Shown here: positions 20,319 through 28,039 of the stretch, piece by piece
Position numbering within the stretch: the stretch's first letter is position 1
How the letters are laid out: each line of letters starts with the position of its first letter
Assembly (NCBI RefSeq): GCF_963677005.1
Contig: NZ_OY781616.1
Coordinates: 2,166,766 to 2,230,765 of the forward strand
Reading direction: 5' to 3'
DNA length: 64,000 nt
DNA from: Maridesulfovibrio sp.
Lineage (GTDB): Bacteria > Desulfobacterota > Desulfovibrionia > Desulfovibrionales > Desulfovibrionaceae
Position numbers and translations under genes: made by a program
Notes under the pieces: model-generated
Told to the model about the DNA's origin: nothing
Database searches by the model: none
What the model saw: only the letters and a program-made list of their open reading frames with translations

Positions 20319-21638
20319 CTACATGTCGAGATTGTAGGATTTTACAAAATCTCCCACGCGTTCTCTGGAAGCAGCCAGGCGTGCGCGCAGTTCCTTCTTG
20401 TATTCCTCAATGTCGATCTTTTTGCGGGCAACACCGGTATCCATGGCTGCCTGGGCAACGGCTGCGGATTCATACTCGATAAGACGCAGGTCGAGCGGTT
20501 TGGGAATGATGTAATCAATTCCGAACTCGAGTTTGTCCACTCCGTAGGCTTCGCAGACATAATCCGGGGCCGGTTCCTTGGCCAGAGCGGCCAGGGCCTT
20601 TGCGGCGGCGATCTTCATTTCCTCGTTGATTGCGGTGGCGTTGACGTCAAGAGCGCCGCGGAAAATGAAGGGGAAGCCCAGAACGTTGTTGACCTGGTTG
20701 GGGTAATCGGAACGTCCGGTGCCCATGATGGCATCGGGACGGGCTTCCTTGGCTTCGGTGTAGGTAATTTCGGGATCAGGGTTTGCGCAGGCGAAAATAA
20801 TGGGCGAGTCGGCCATGGATTTAACCATTTCACCGGTAACCATTCCCTTGACGGAGAGTCCGAGGAACAGGTCCGCACCCTTCATGGCATCGGCGAGATC
20901 CTTGTATTCCTTATCGGTGGCAAACTGCAGCTTCTGCTCGTTCAGGCCTTCACGGCTCTTGTTGATATGGCCGCGGGAATCGAACATGGCTACGTTTTCA
21001 CGCTTGATGCCAAGAGACATGTAGAAATTGGTGCAGGCAACGGCTGCGGCACCGGCGCCGGATACAACCAGACGCATGTCCTCAATCTTCTTGCCTGCTA
21101 TTTCCGCTGCGTTGATCAGTCCGGCGCCGGAAATGATGGCGGTGCCGTGCTGGTCATCATGGAAAACGGGAATATTCATTTCCTTTTTGAGCTTTTCTTC
21201 AATGTAGAAACACTCGGGCGACTTGATGTCTTCAAGATTGATTCCGCCGAAGGTGGGTTCCAGTGCTTTGACGATATTGCAGAGTTCATCAGGATCGGTG
21301 ACAGCGAGGTTGATGTCGAAGACATCCACGTCAGCGAAAACCTTGAACAGAACACCTTTGCCTTCCATTACCGGTTTACCGGCTTCGGGACCGATATTAC
21401 CCAGTCCGAGAACAGCAGTACCGTTGGAAACAACTGCAACAAGGTTTCCGCGTCCGGTGTAAAGATAGGATTTTTCCTTGTCTCCGGCAATTTCCATGCA
21501 TGCTTCGGCCACACCGGGGCTGTAGGCCATGGAAAGGTGTTTCTGTGTTTCACAGGGTTTTACGGGAACAACTTCGATCTTACCCTTTCTGCCTTCGGAA
21601 TGGTAATCAAGGGCTTCCTGTTTTGTGAAAAGAGCCAT
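20319..21638 (-). CDS. NAD(P)-dependent malic enzyme (short MaeB-like form)
   Basis: Oxidative decarboxylation of malate to pyruvate, linking the C4-acid genes here to Por. The 439-residue protein contains only the malic domain and NAD-binding domain, without the phosphotransacetylase-like tail of E. coli MaeB. Seen: [15 protein letters not shown], the tyrosine/lysine region [29 protein letters not shown], the metal-site [15 protein letters not shown], the Rossmann [13 protein letters not shown], and [27 protein letters not shown] precedes ATG 21638. It begins 41 bases after the fumarase beta gene, so it is probably the last gene of the frdCAB-fumAB-mae run. Cofactor preference (NAD or NADP) is not decided by eye. 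Confidence 0.95.
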   Translation of the reverse strand: MALFTKQEALDYHSEGRKGKIEVVPVKPCETQKHLSMAYSPGVAEACMEIAGDKEKSYLYTGRGNLVAVVSNGTAVLGLGNIGPEAGKPVMEGKGVLFKVFADVDVFDINLAVTDPDELCNIVKALEPTFGGINLEDIKSPECFYIEEKLKKEMNIPVFHDDQHGTAIISGAGLINAAEIAGKKIEDMRLVVSGAGAAAVACTNFYMSLGIKRENVAMFDSRGHINKSREGLNEQKLQFATDKEYKDLADAMKGADLFLGLSVKGMVTGEMVKSMADSPIIFACANPDPEITYTEAKEARPDAIMGTGRSDYPNQVNNVLGFPFIFRGALDVNATAINEEMKIAAAKALAALAKEPAPDYVCEAYGVDKLEFGIDYIIPKPLDLRLIEYESAAVAQAAMDTGVARKKIDIEEYKKELRARLAASRERVGDFVKSYNLDM

Positions 21639-21679
21639 AAATTCTTACTCCTTAATTGTCGGTTGCAACTTTTCCGACG

Positions 21680-22237
21680 TTACTCAACACCCGCCGCCTT
21701 ACGATCAGGGACAGCGTATAATTCACCGCCGTGAGAATCATTGATAACCAGCAGGGGAAAATCCTCCACCGTCAACTCACGGATTGCTTCGGGGCCCAGT
21801 TCATCAAAGGCGATTACTTTCGCTTCCTTGATGCACATGGAGAGTAGAGCACCAGCACCTCCGGTGGCTCCGAAATATACTGCCTTGTAGTCCTTGAGAG
21901 CCTGTTTGACTTCAGGACTGCGCTTGCCTTTGCCTATGCTTGCCTTCTGCCCCAGGCTGTGCAGCCTTGGAGCGTAGGTGTCCATGCGATAGCTTGTGGT
22001 AGGTCCTGCCGCACCGATGGGTCTGCCCGGAGGAGCCGGGCTGGGGCCTACGTAATAGACTACCGAACCCTTGAGATCGAAAGGCAGGTTTTCGCCCTTG
22101 TCGAGCAGATCCACCAGTCTCTTATGTGCCGCATCACGGGCGGTATAGATGGTACCGGTCAGCTTGACCACATCACCGGCCCGCAACTGGTCCATATCCT
22201 CGTCAGTCAAAGGGGTGGTCAGTTTGTATTCAGCCAT
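21680..22237 (-). CDS. Class I fumarate hydratase, beta subunit
   Basis: C-terminal-type subunit of the iron-sulfur fumarase that interconverts fumarate and malate. The 185-residue product starts MAEYKLTTPLTDEDMDQLRAGD and has the family segments LTGTIYTARDAAHKRL, VYYVGPSPAPPGRPIGAAGPTTS, IGKGKRSPEVKQAL and GATGGAGALLS. The gene order alpha then beta, with the alpha stop overlapping this ATG by one base (TAATG), shows translational coupling. Such two-subunit enzymes correspond to the single-chain E. coli FumA/FumB. The related tartrate dehydratase (TtdAB) is an alternative, but the fumarate reductase and malic enzyme neighbours strongly favour fumarase. Confidence 0.93.
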   Translation of the reverse strand: MAEYKLTTPLTDEDMDQLRAGDVVKLTGTIYTARDAAHKRLVDLLDKGENLPFDLKGSVVYYVGPSPAPPGRPIGAAGPTTSYRMDTYAPRLHSLGQKASIGKGKRSPEVKQALKDYKAVYFGATGGAGALLSMCIKEAKVIAFDELGPEAIRELTVEDFPLLVINDSHGGELYAVPDRKAAGVE

Positions 22238-23076
22238 TAGAGTTCCACCTCCTCATGCCTTGCGGAATGACACTGAATGTTCACCGCCAGAGGCAGGCTT
22301 GCAATGTGACAGGGGCGCATTTCGATCTTCACATCAAAAACCGTGGTTTTGCCGCCAAGGCCCATGGGACCGATACCGAGCTTGTTGAGATCTTCCATAA
22401 GCTCGGCTTCCAGCTTTGCTATTTCAGGATCGGGAGAAGGTTCGCCCACTTTCCGCATCAGCGATTTTTTCGCCAGAAGAGCGGAGTATTCGAAGGTTCC
22501 GCCTACCCCGATGCCCACCATGGTCGGGGGACAGGGGTTGGGTCCGGCTTCGGCCACCCTTTCGATGACGAACTTCTTGATGCCTTCCCAGCCCTGAGCC
22601 GGAGCAAGCATGGTCACCCTGCTCATGTTTTCCGAACCGCCGCCCTTGGCCATGAAGAATATTTTTATCTTGTCGCCGGGCACGATATCAAAATGGATGA
22701 TGGCCGGAGTATTGTCCTTGGTATTCTGCCTTGTCAGGGGATCGCAGGCGGATTTCCTGAGGTATCCTTCCTCATATCCCTTGCGGGTGCCTTCGTTGAT
22801 GGCGTCCCTGATGTTCATACCCTCAACGCGGACATCCTCGCCCATCTCGACGATGTATACGGCCAGCCCGGTATCCTGACACAACGGCAGGCCGGATTCT
22901 TCGGCCAGTTCCCAATTTTCCTTGATCTGCCGGAAGACTTCCTTTGCCGCCGGAGATTCCTCGGCAGCAGCGCATTCCTCAAAACGCTTGCGAACGTCCG
23001 CGGGCAGGTAGCGGTTTGCGCTTACGCACATTTTCGCCACGGCATCGACAACCTGTTCAGCTTTAATGGTACGCAT
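22237..23076 (-). CDS. Class I fumarate hydratase, alpha subunit
   Basis: Iron-sulfur subunit of the two-component fumarase. The 279-residue chain shows LPLCQDTGLAVYIVEMG (first cluster cysteine), FMAKGGGSENMSRVTML, and NPCPPTMVGIGVGGTFEYSALLAKKSLMR (second cysteine region), with SARHEEVEL at the C terminus. The set of cysteines fits a catalytic [4Fe-4S] cluster, which is oxygen-sensitive and suits an anaerobe. Its ATG at 23076 lies 3 bases after the frdB stop, and its stop overlaps the beta subunit start. In the operon it couples succinate/fumarate exchange by the reductase to malate made available for malic enzyme. Confidence 0.94.
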   Translation of the reverse strand: MRTIKAEQVVDAVAKMCVSANRYLPADVRKRFEECAAAEESPAAKEVFRQIKENWELAEESGLPLCQDTGLAVYIVEMGEDVRVEGMNIRDAINEGTRKGYEEGYLRKSACDPLTRQNTKDNTPAIIHFDIVPGDKIKIFFMAKGGGSENMSRVTMLAPAQGWEGIKKFVIERVAEAGPNPCPPTMVGIGVGGTFEYSALLAKKSLMRKVGEPSPDPEIAKLEAELMEDLNKLGIGPMGLGGKTTVFDVKIEMRPCHIASLPLAVNIQCHSARHEEVEL

Positions 23077-23079
23077 AAA

Positions 23080-23817
23080 CTACTTCCTGAATATTTCCTT
23101 GATTGCGGTAATCCCCATCTTGCGGCGCAGAAAACCGAGCTGGTTCTGCAGAGGCAGATTCTTGGGGCAGACATCTTCGCAGCCCAGAAGGCCCATACAG
23201 CCGAAGATACCTTCATCATTACCGATGATTTCAAAATAATCGCGATCGGTACGCTGGTCGCGGGGATCGACGACAAAACGGGCCACGCGGTTCAGTGACG
23301 CAGCTCCGAGGAAATCATCCCTCAACCGGGCGGTACCGCAGGCGGATACACAACATCCGCACTCAATGCAGCGTTCCAGTTCGTAAATCTGTTCGGCGAC
23401 ATCGTTTTCCATGCGTTCTTCAATGGCCTTGGGATCGAACTGCTTATTGGTATGAATCCAGGACTCGGTGGCCTGGTACATTTCCCTGAACCACACACCG
23501 GTGTCCACGGACAGGTCGCCGATAAGCTTGAATACAGGCAGGGGCAGCAGGGTTATCCTTTCCGGAAGGTCCTTGGTCTTGGTCTGACAGGCCAGACGGG
23601 GACGCCCGTTGACCACCATGGCGCAGGCACCGCATATGCCGGCCCGGCAACAGAAGTCGAAGATAAGACCCGGGTCCTGCTCTTCACGCAGCCGGTTGAG
23701 CGCAATGAAGAGAGTCATGTTCTCGGTCTCATCCAGCACAAAGGTCTGCATGTGAGGAGCCGACCCCTTATCCTGCGGATTGTAGCGGAATATATCAAAT
23801 TCGAGTTGTCTGCTCAT
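23080..23817 (-). CDS. frdB: Quinol:fumarate reductase / succinate dehydrogenase iron-sulfur subunit
   Basis: Electron-transfer subunit between the membrane heme protein and the flavoprotein. The 245-residue product has the [2Fe-2S] ferredoxin-like domain with CCRAGICGACAMVVNGRPRLAC around residues 55-80, followed by the cysteine groups CIECGCCVSACG and CMGLLGCEDVCPKNLP for the [4Fe-4S] and [3Fe-4S] clusters. AAAGGATATAAAA precedes the ATG. It is placed between frdA and the fumarase alpha gene, with gaps of only 20 and 3 bases. All ligands are present. Direction (fumarate reduction or succinate oxidation) is not fixed by sequence; the close likeness to Wolinella-type enzymes favours a menaquinone-linked reductase. 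Confidence 0.95.
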   Translation of the reverse strand: MSRQLEFDIFRYNPQDKGSAPHMQTFVLDETENMTLFIALNRLREEQDPGLIFDFCCRAGICGACAMVVNGRPRLACQTKTKDLPERITLLPLPVFKLIGDLSVDTGVWFREMYQATESWIHTNKQFDPKAIEERMENDVAEQIYELERCIECGCCVSACGTARLRDDFLGAASLNRVARFVVDPRDQRTDRDYFEIIGNDEGIFGCMGLLGCEDVCPKNLPLQNQLGFLRRKMGITAIKEIFRK

Positions 23818-23837
23818 TTTTATATCCTTTTCAGGGG

Positions 23838-25691
23838 TTATTTCTTGATCATCTTGGCATCAATCTCGGCCTTGTCGGCGTCAATGATCTTGCCGCCGCC
23901 GTAACCGCGGTCTCCCGGCGGGATTTCATAAACCGGAGTAGCATCCTCGTACTTGAGTTCCGGCATGTCAGCACCTTGCGGCCAGTAGGCCAGGGTCCTG
24001 TTCAGCCATTCACGGTCATTTCGTGCCGGGAAGTCCTCACGGTTGTGCGAACCGCGGCTTTCCCTGCGTTCCAGGGCAGCCTTGGCTATGCACATACCCA
24101 GGCGGACCTGCCCTTCTATCTTGAGGGCCGCAGCCAACTCATGGTTTGCTCCCAGACCGTCGGAAACAAGAGATACCTTACGTGCTTTTTCAAGAGTTCC
24201 CTTGAGCGTTTCCACGCACTTGGCAAGTCCTTCCTCGTTTCTGAAAACGAAACATCCGTCCATGAGGGCTTCCTGAAGCTCTTCGCGGACCTTGTATACA
24301 TTTTCCTTGCCGTTGGTTCCGGAACGCAGTTTTTCTATCCTGTCCTGCTGCTTGCGGACCGCGTCGGCAACCAGAGCGGTCTTGAAATCGGTCTCATAAC
24401 CCTTGAGAAATTCAACTATCTTGGCGCCGATTATACCGCCCGCAACTACTGTTTCGGCCAGCGAGTTACCGCCGAGCCTGTTGAATCCGTGCATATCCCA
24501 ACAGGCGGCCTCGCCTGCGGAGAACAGTCCCTTGAGACCGTAGACCGCACCGTCCTTGTTGGTACGTATACCGGCCATTGTGTAGTGCTGGGTCGGACGG
24601 ACCGGAATAAGTTGTGTTCTGGGATCAACTCCCAGGAAATGATGACATATTTCGTCAACTTCGCGCAGCTTTGTGGAGATATGCTTATCGCCAAGGTGGC
24701 GGATATCCAGCCAGAGATGCTCGCCATAAGCTGACTTGACACCCTTGCCCTGACGCATGTGGTGAGTCATCCACCGGGAAACAACATCACGGGAGGCCAG
24801 TTCAGCTTTTTCCGGCTCGTAGATGTTCATGAAACGTTCTTCATTCACGTCGAGCAGCGTACCGCCGTCACCTCGGCAGCCTTCGGTAACCAAAATATCC
24901 GTGGGAACAATTCCCGTGGGATGGAACTGGATGGCTTCCGGGTTACCGATAGGTACGACCCCGGTTTCATGCGCAAGAATGTGTCCGCCGCCATCGCAGA
25001 TGACAGCGTTGGTGGTAGCCTTGTAGATTCGCCCGAAACCGCCGGTGCAGATGGATGTGGCCTTGGCAAGGAACACTTCCAGTTCACCGGTGCGCAGACA
25101 TCTGACAACTGCCCCGATGCAGGTGTCTCCGTCATGAATAAGGGAAACGGCTTCCTTGCGGTCGAAAACATTGATTCCCAGTTCGGCACAGCGGTTGTCC
25201 ATGGTGCACATGACCGCATGGCCAGTTCCGTCCGAGGTATAGCAGGTACGCCATTTTGCGGTACCGCCGAAGGAGCGCGCGGTTATAAGTCCGCGTTTTT
25301 CCTCTTTTTCCTCTTTATCAAATTTCTCGCCGCCTTTGAAATAAAAGGATTTTCCCGGGACAACCCTGTTCCAGGGCACGCCCCAGTGAGCCAGACGCCG
25401 CATTTCAATGGGAGCAGCGTCCGCAAAGAGACGGGCCACTTCCTGGTCGCAACCCCAGTCGGAACCGCGAACAGTATCTCCGAAATGAACGTCGCAACTA
25501 TCGCCCTCGCCTTTCGCGCAATTGCCAAGAGCAGCCTGCATGCCGCCCTGTGCCGCCGAAGAATGGGACCGGCGTGCAGGGACAATTGAAAGACAGATTA
25601 CGTCAAAACCTTCCTGGGCCGCCTCCACAGCCACGCGCTCGCCCGCAAGGCCTGCGCCGATAACAAGGAGATCAGAGTAATATGTTTGCAT
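23838..25691 (-). CDS. frdA: Quinol:fumarate reductase / succinate dehydrogenase flavoprotein subunit
   Basis: Catalytic FAD subunit. The 617-residue chain starts MQTYYSDLLVIGAGLAGE (FAD-binding GxGxxG), carries the covalent-FAD histidine in RRSHSSAAQGGMQAALG, and shows GSDWGCDQEVARLFAD, FGGTAKWRTCYTSDGTGH, QFHPTGIVPTDILVTEGCRGDGG, ELASRDVVSRWM (active-site Arg), HYTMAGIRTN and GEAACWDMHGFNRLGGNSL. These run parallel to the Wolinella succinogenes FrdA sequence as I remember it, unlike the shorter E. coli type. The C-terminal RESRGSHNREDFPARND and GYGGGK also fit. Part of frdCAB; a weak GGGG site precedes the ATG. Confidence 0.96.
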   Translation of the reverse strand: MQTYYSDLLVIGAGLAGERVAVEAAQEGFDVICLSIVPARRSHSSAAQGGMQAALGNCAKGEGDSCDVHFGDTVRGSDWGCDQEVARLFADAAPIEMRRLAHWGVPWNRVVPGKSFYFKGGEKFDKEEKEEKRGLITARSFGGTAKWRTCYTSDGTGHAVMCTMDNRCAELGINVFDRKEAVSLIHDGDTCIGAVVRCLRTGELEVFLAKATSICTGGFGRIYKATTNAVICDGGGHILAHETGVVPIGNPEAIQFHPTGIVPTDILVTEGCRGDGGTLLDVNEERFMNIYEPEKAELASRDVVSRWMTHHMRQGKGVKSAYGEHLWLDIRHLGDKHISTKLREVDEICHHFLGVDPRTQLIPVRPTQHYTMAGIRTNKDGAVYGLKGLFSAGEAACWDMHGFNRLGGNSLAETVVAGGIIGAKIVEFLKGYETDFKTALVADAVRKQQDRIEKLRSGTNGKENVYKVREELQEALMDGCFVFRNEEGLAKCVETLKGTLEKARKVSLVSDGLGANHELAAALKIEGQVRLGMCIAKAALERRESRGSHNREDFPARNDREWLNRTLAYWPQGADMPELKYEDATPVYEIPPGDRGYGGGKIIDADKAEIDAKMIKK

Positions 25692-25704
25692 TTATTAACC
25701 CCGT

Positions 25705-26352
25705 TTAACTTAAAGTGATGAACCTGATCAGGGTGATGATGCCGATGACCATGAAAATGGCAAAAAGAGTGGACTCAAACTTTTTGGCCTTGATCCTGTT
25801 CTCGGTCCTGATAACGCCCCATTTCACACCAATGCGGTAAAACCCTACGCTGACATGCAGTTCCACGCAGGGCAGGAGGACCAGATAAAAAAGCATCCAT
25901 CCGCCATTGGAAACACGCGCCGCAGACTTAGCGGCAGTAATCGGGAGGTCATTGAGCACAACCCACATGTGGATGGCACCCAGAACGAGAATGATCATTG
26001 CGGTCACGGCCTGCACTACCCAGAGCCAGGTATCGCGATGCTTCAGCATCTGAGCATGCTGCCAGATGACGGCCTGTCCTTCCGCACGGAAAGGTATCTT
26101 TCTGGCCGCCAGAGCGAAATGTAACAAAAAAGTCAAGAAAATCAAAGGCCCTCCAACCTGCGCCATGTAAGTATATTCAAAAAAACCTGCAATGGCGTTC
26201 ATGGCCTTCGGCGAGACCACAACAGAGGAAACCAGAAGCATGTGACACCACATGAAAGCGACCAGCCCAGCCCCGGAAAGCATCTGCAACCAGTCGAGCA
26301 CGGCATCGCGTCTGCCTGGACGAGCAACGTGCATACTTACGTTAACAGCCAT
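25705..26352 (-). CDS. frdC: Quinol:fumarate reductase / succinate dehydrogenase cytochrome b subunit (di-heme type)
   Basis: Membrane anchor with five hydrophobic helices that binds two b hemes and the quinone site. The 215-residue protein has histidines in MWCHMLLVSS, FLLHFALAARK, GAIHMWVV and CVELHVSVGFYRIGVKWG, the pattern of the single-subunit di-heme type-B anchors. Start: AGGAGG lies directly against an ATG at 26358, leaving no spacing, so the ATG two codons later (26352, MAVNVSMH) with a 6-base spacing is preferred. First gene of the probable frdCAB-fumAB-mae operon. Upstream are about 1.1 kb without a convincing gene. The C-A-B order with one anchor gene matches epsilon- and deltaproteobacterial enzymes. 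Confidence 0.93.
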   Translation of the reverse strand: MAVNVSMHVARPGRRDAVLDWLQMLSGAGLVAFMWCHMLLVSSVVVSPKAMNAIAGFFEYTYMAQVGGPLIFLTFLLHFALAARKIPFRAEGQAVIWQHAQMLKHRDTWLWVVQAVTAMIILVLGAIHMWVVLNDLPITAAKSAARVSNGGWMLFYLVLLPCVELHVSVGFYRIGVKWGVIRTENRIKAKKFESTLFAIFMVIGIITLIRFITLS

Positions 26353-26358
26353 AACCAT

Positions 26359-27463
26359 CCTCCTTTCGACGGGATCACTCCCGCATTTTATGGATTACCA
26401 GTACAACCTCATCAGCTTGAGTAGGGAGGCTTCAAAGCAGCCGCGGTCCCGAAAAAACCCCGCAGTACTCCCCCCGCAGCGTCGGCCCCGAAGATCGCTA
26501 AAGATCTCGGAGACCGGCTAAATACCCGGCTTAAAAGGCATTATCCCCTTCAGGGGAAATACTTTTATATAAGGATAAGGCACCATATAATAAGAGCGCG
26601 ACATACAAGCCGCACAGTCGGCCATGAATGAATCCGTTGGACAAGACAAATCGTCTTTTATGTAGAATGAGATGAAAGACAGAGAGGAGAGGTTCAACCC
26701 GGCCCTGTCAGAACAGGACCAGGCTGACCTTTTGAATTTTATGCAACTCATTGCGACAGAGAGAACCATCGCAAATAAGACTTCCGCCATGCACACGCAG
26801 TGCGCAAGGAAATTCCTGTTCCGTTTTTCCAAAGAAACCGGCCCCACACCGGCTCCAGCGGAAATGTTCTGTTCAGCAACTGGCATACAATCCCCCGGCA
26901 CCCGAAGAAATTCCCAAGAGAACTTTAAACAGTTCCCGACCAATCTTCGGGGAGATAATTTACGAACCAGAATCACAAAATCTGAACCAAAAACGATCGC
27001 AACAACGAAATGCGTAGCTTCCCCCATTTCGTTAAACAGTCCTACCATCCATTAATTGGCTGGTCAATCAATTTTGAAAAAAACATTGACAACTTAGTGA
27101 AATTTTGTACACGCAAATCTGTAACACGAATCAATAAAAAGTTATTACGAATAATTATTTGTTCAAATTCGACATATTATAAATATCATGACACTGAGTT
27201 TTCTTATCAAGTGATATATTTCACAAAAAAACGTTCCATTAAAGCCAAAACAAAACATAGATTCGGGAAGACATATTTTTGTGTTGAGATGGAGGCCAAA
27301 ATATGAAAGTCAGACTCTGTCCGATACACGAAAACAGCTCCATGACCTGAGAGAAGCAAGATATGACTTACATTACCCCCCGCTTTCATGTAACGTGCCA
27401 TATAATTGATACCACTGAACCGCCTTCCTCGATCTGATTGAAATGGTACAAACACGGAGTCCC
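26359..27463. other. Long intergenic region upstream of frdC and the TetR gene
   Basis: About 1.1 kb between divergent transcription units. Two overlapping frames exist, one per strand (minus 26518-27048 and plus 26672-27055), both roughly 130-180 codons. Neither has a ribosome site or recognisable motifs, and their compositions look random, so neither is called. The part from 27050 is AT-rich and includes TTGACA at 27086-27091 and a CRP/FNR-like dyad at 27207-27226, which suggests a control region for the TetR/MFS-ApbE unit. A long leader for the frd operon is also possible. Confidence 0.5.
27207..27226. promoter_or_regulatory. CRP/FNR-type dyad upstream of the TetR gene
   Basis: On the minus strand the site reads TTGTGAAATATATCACTTGA, that is TGTGA-N6-TCACT, one mismatch from the ideal TGTGA-N6-TCACA of CRP-family sites. 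It is about 240 bases before the TetR start codon. The window also encodes a class I adenylate cyclase, so a cAMP-responsive regulator in this organism is plausible; HcpR or FNR-type proteins use similar sites. Confidence 0.4.
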
Positions 27464-28039
27464 ATGATGACAAAGAAAAAAAGAATCCTGCTGGCTGCGC
27501 AGGAACAGTTCGGTGAACACGGTTACACAGCGACCACCCTGAAAATGATTGCCGACAGCGCCGGAGTGGCCTCCGGACTGGTTTCACACTATTACGGAAA
27601 CAAGGACAACCTCTTTCTCGAAGCAGGCGGACAGCTTATTGACGAAATGCTGCAGGTCCTAACGGACAAGGCAAAAGAAGGAAAAAACGGTCTGGAAGCG
27701 CTGGGACTTTTCGTTCAGTCCTATTTCGATTTCACCATGACCAACAGAACCACATTTCCAACACTGCTGCGAAGTTCACCTTTCAGCGATGAATACCCTC
27801 ATCTGGACCGCACTCACATTGCCGCAAAATTCAAAAGACTCATTGATCGGATTGATGAATATATCCGGGAAGGAATTAAAGACGGTTCCGTGAGAGAAGT
27901 TCCTCTGCCGCAAACCTCCTACCTTGTTTACGGCCACATTGTCGGAGCCATCCGCACTGAATTCCTGACCCCATTCGCAGTAGAAGGCCTGTTTGAAGAA
28001 GCATGCGTATTCATAGTTCGAAGTCTAGCCGCAAACTGA
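27464..28039 (+). CDS. TetR-family transcriptional regulator
   Basis: One-component repressor. The 191-residue product begins MMTKKKRILLAAQEQFGEHG and carries the N-terminal helix-turn-helix TATTLKMIADSAGVASGLVSHYYGNKDNLF, followed by an all-helical ligand domain with no recognisable effector signature. A GGAG at 27454 supports starting at ATG 27464 or 27467 rather than at 27443. Its last 37 bases overlap the start of the MFS-ApbE fusion gene in another frame, so the two are translationally linked and the regulator probably controls its own operon. No palindromic operator is obvious immediately upstream; the dyad at 27207 has a CRP rather than a TetR shape. Confidence 0.9.
   Translation: MMTKKKRILLAAQEQFGEHGYTATTLKMIADSAGVASGLVSHYYGNKDNLFLEAGGQLIDEMLQVLTDKAKEGKNGLEALGLFVQSYFDFTMTNRTTFPTLLRSSPFSDEYPHLDRTHIAAKFKRLIDRIDEYIREGIKDGSVREVPLPQTSYLVYGHIVGAIRTEFLTPFAVEGLFEEACVFIVRSLAAN

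Noticed and set aside
20304..21734. 476-codon plus-strand frame opposite malic enzyme
   Set aside because: Antisense shadow of a clear malic enzyme gene; the translation has no family motifs.
26518..27055. Two overlapping opposite-strand frames upstream of frdC
   Set aside because: Neither has a ribosome site, a recognisable domain or convincing composition; they overlap each other almost completely, and the region is better explained as a control region.
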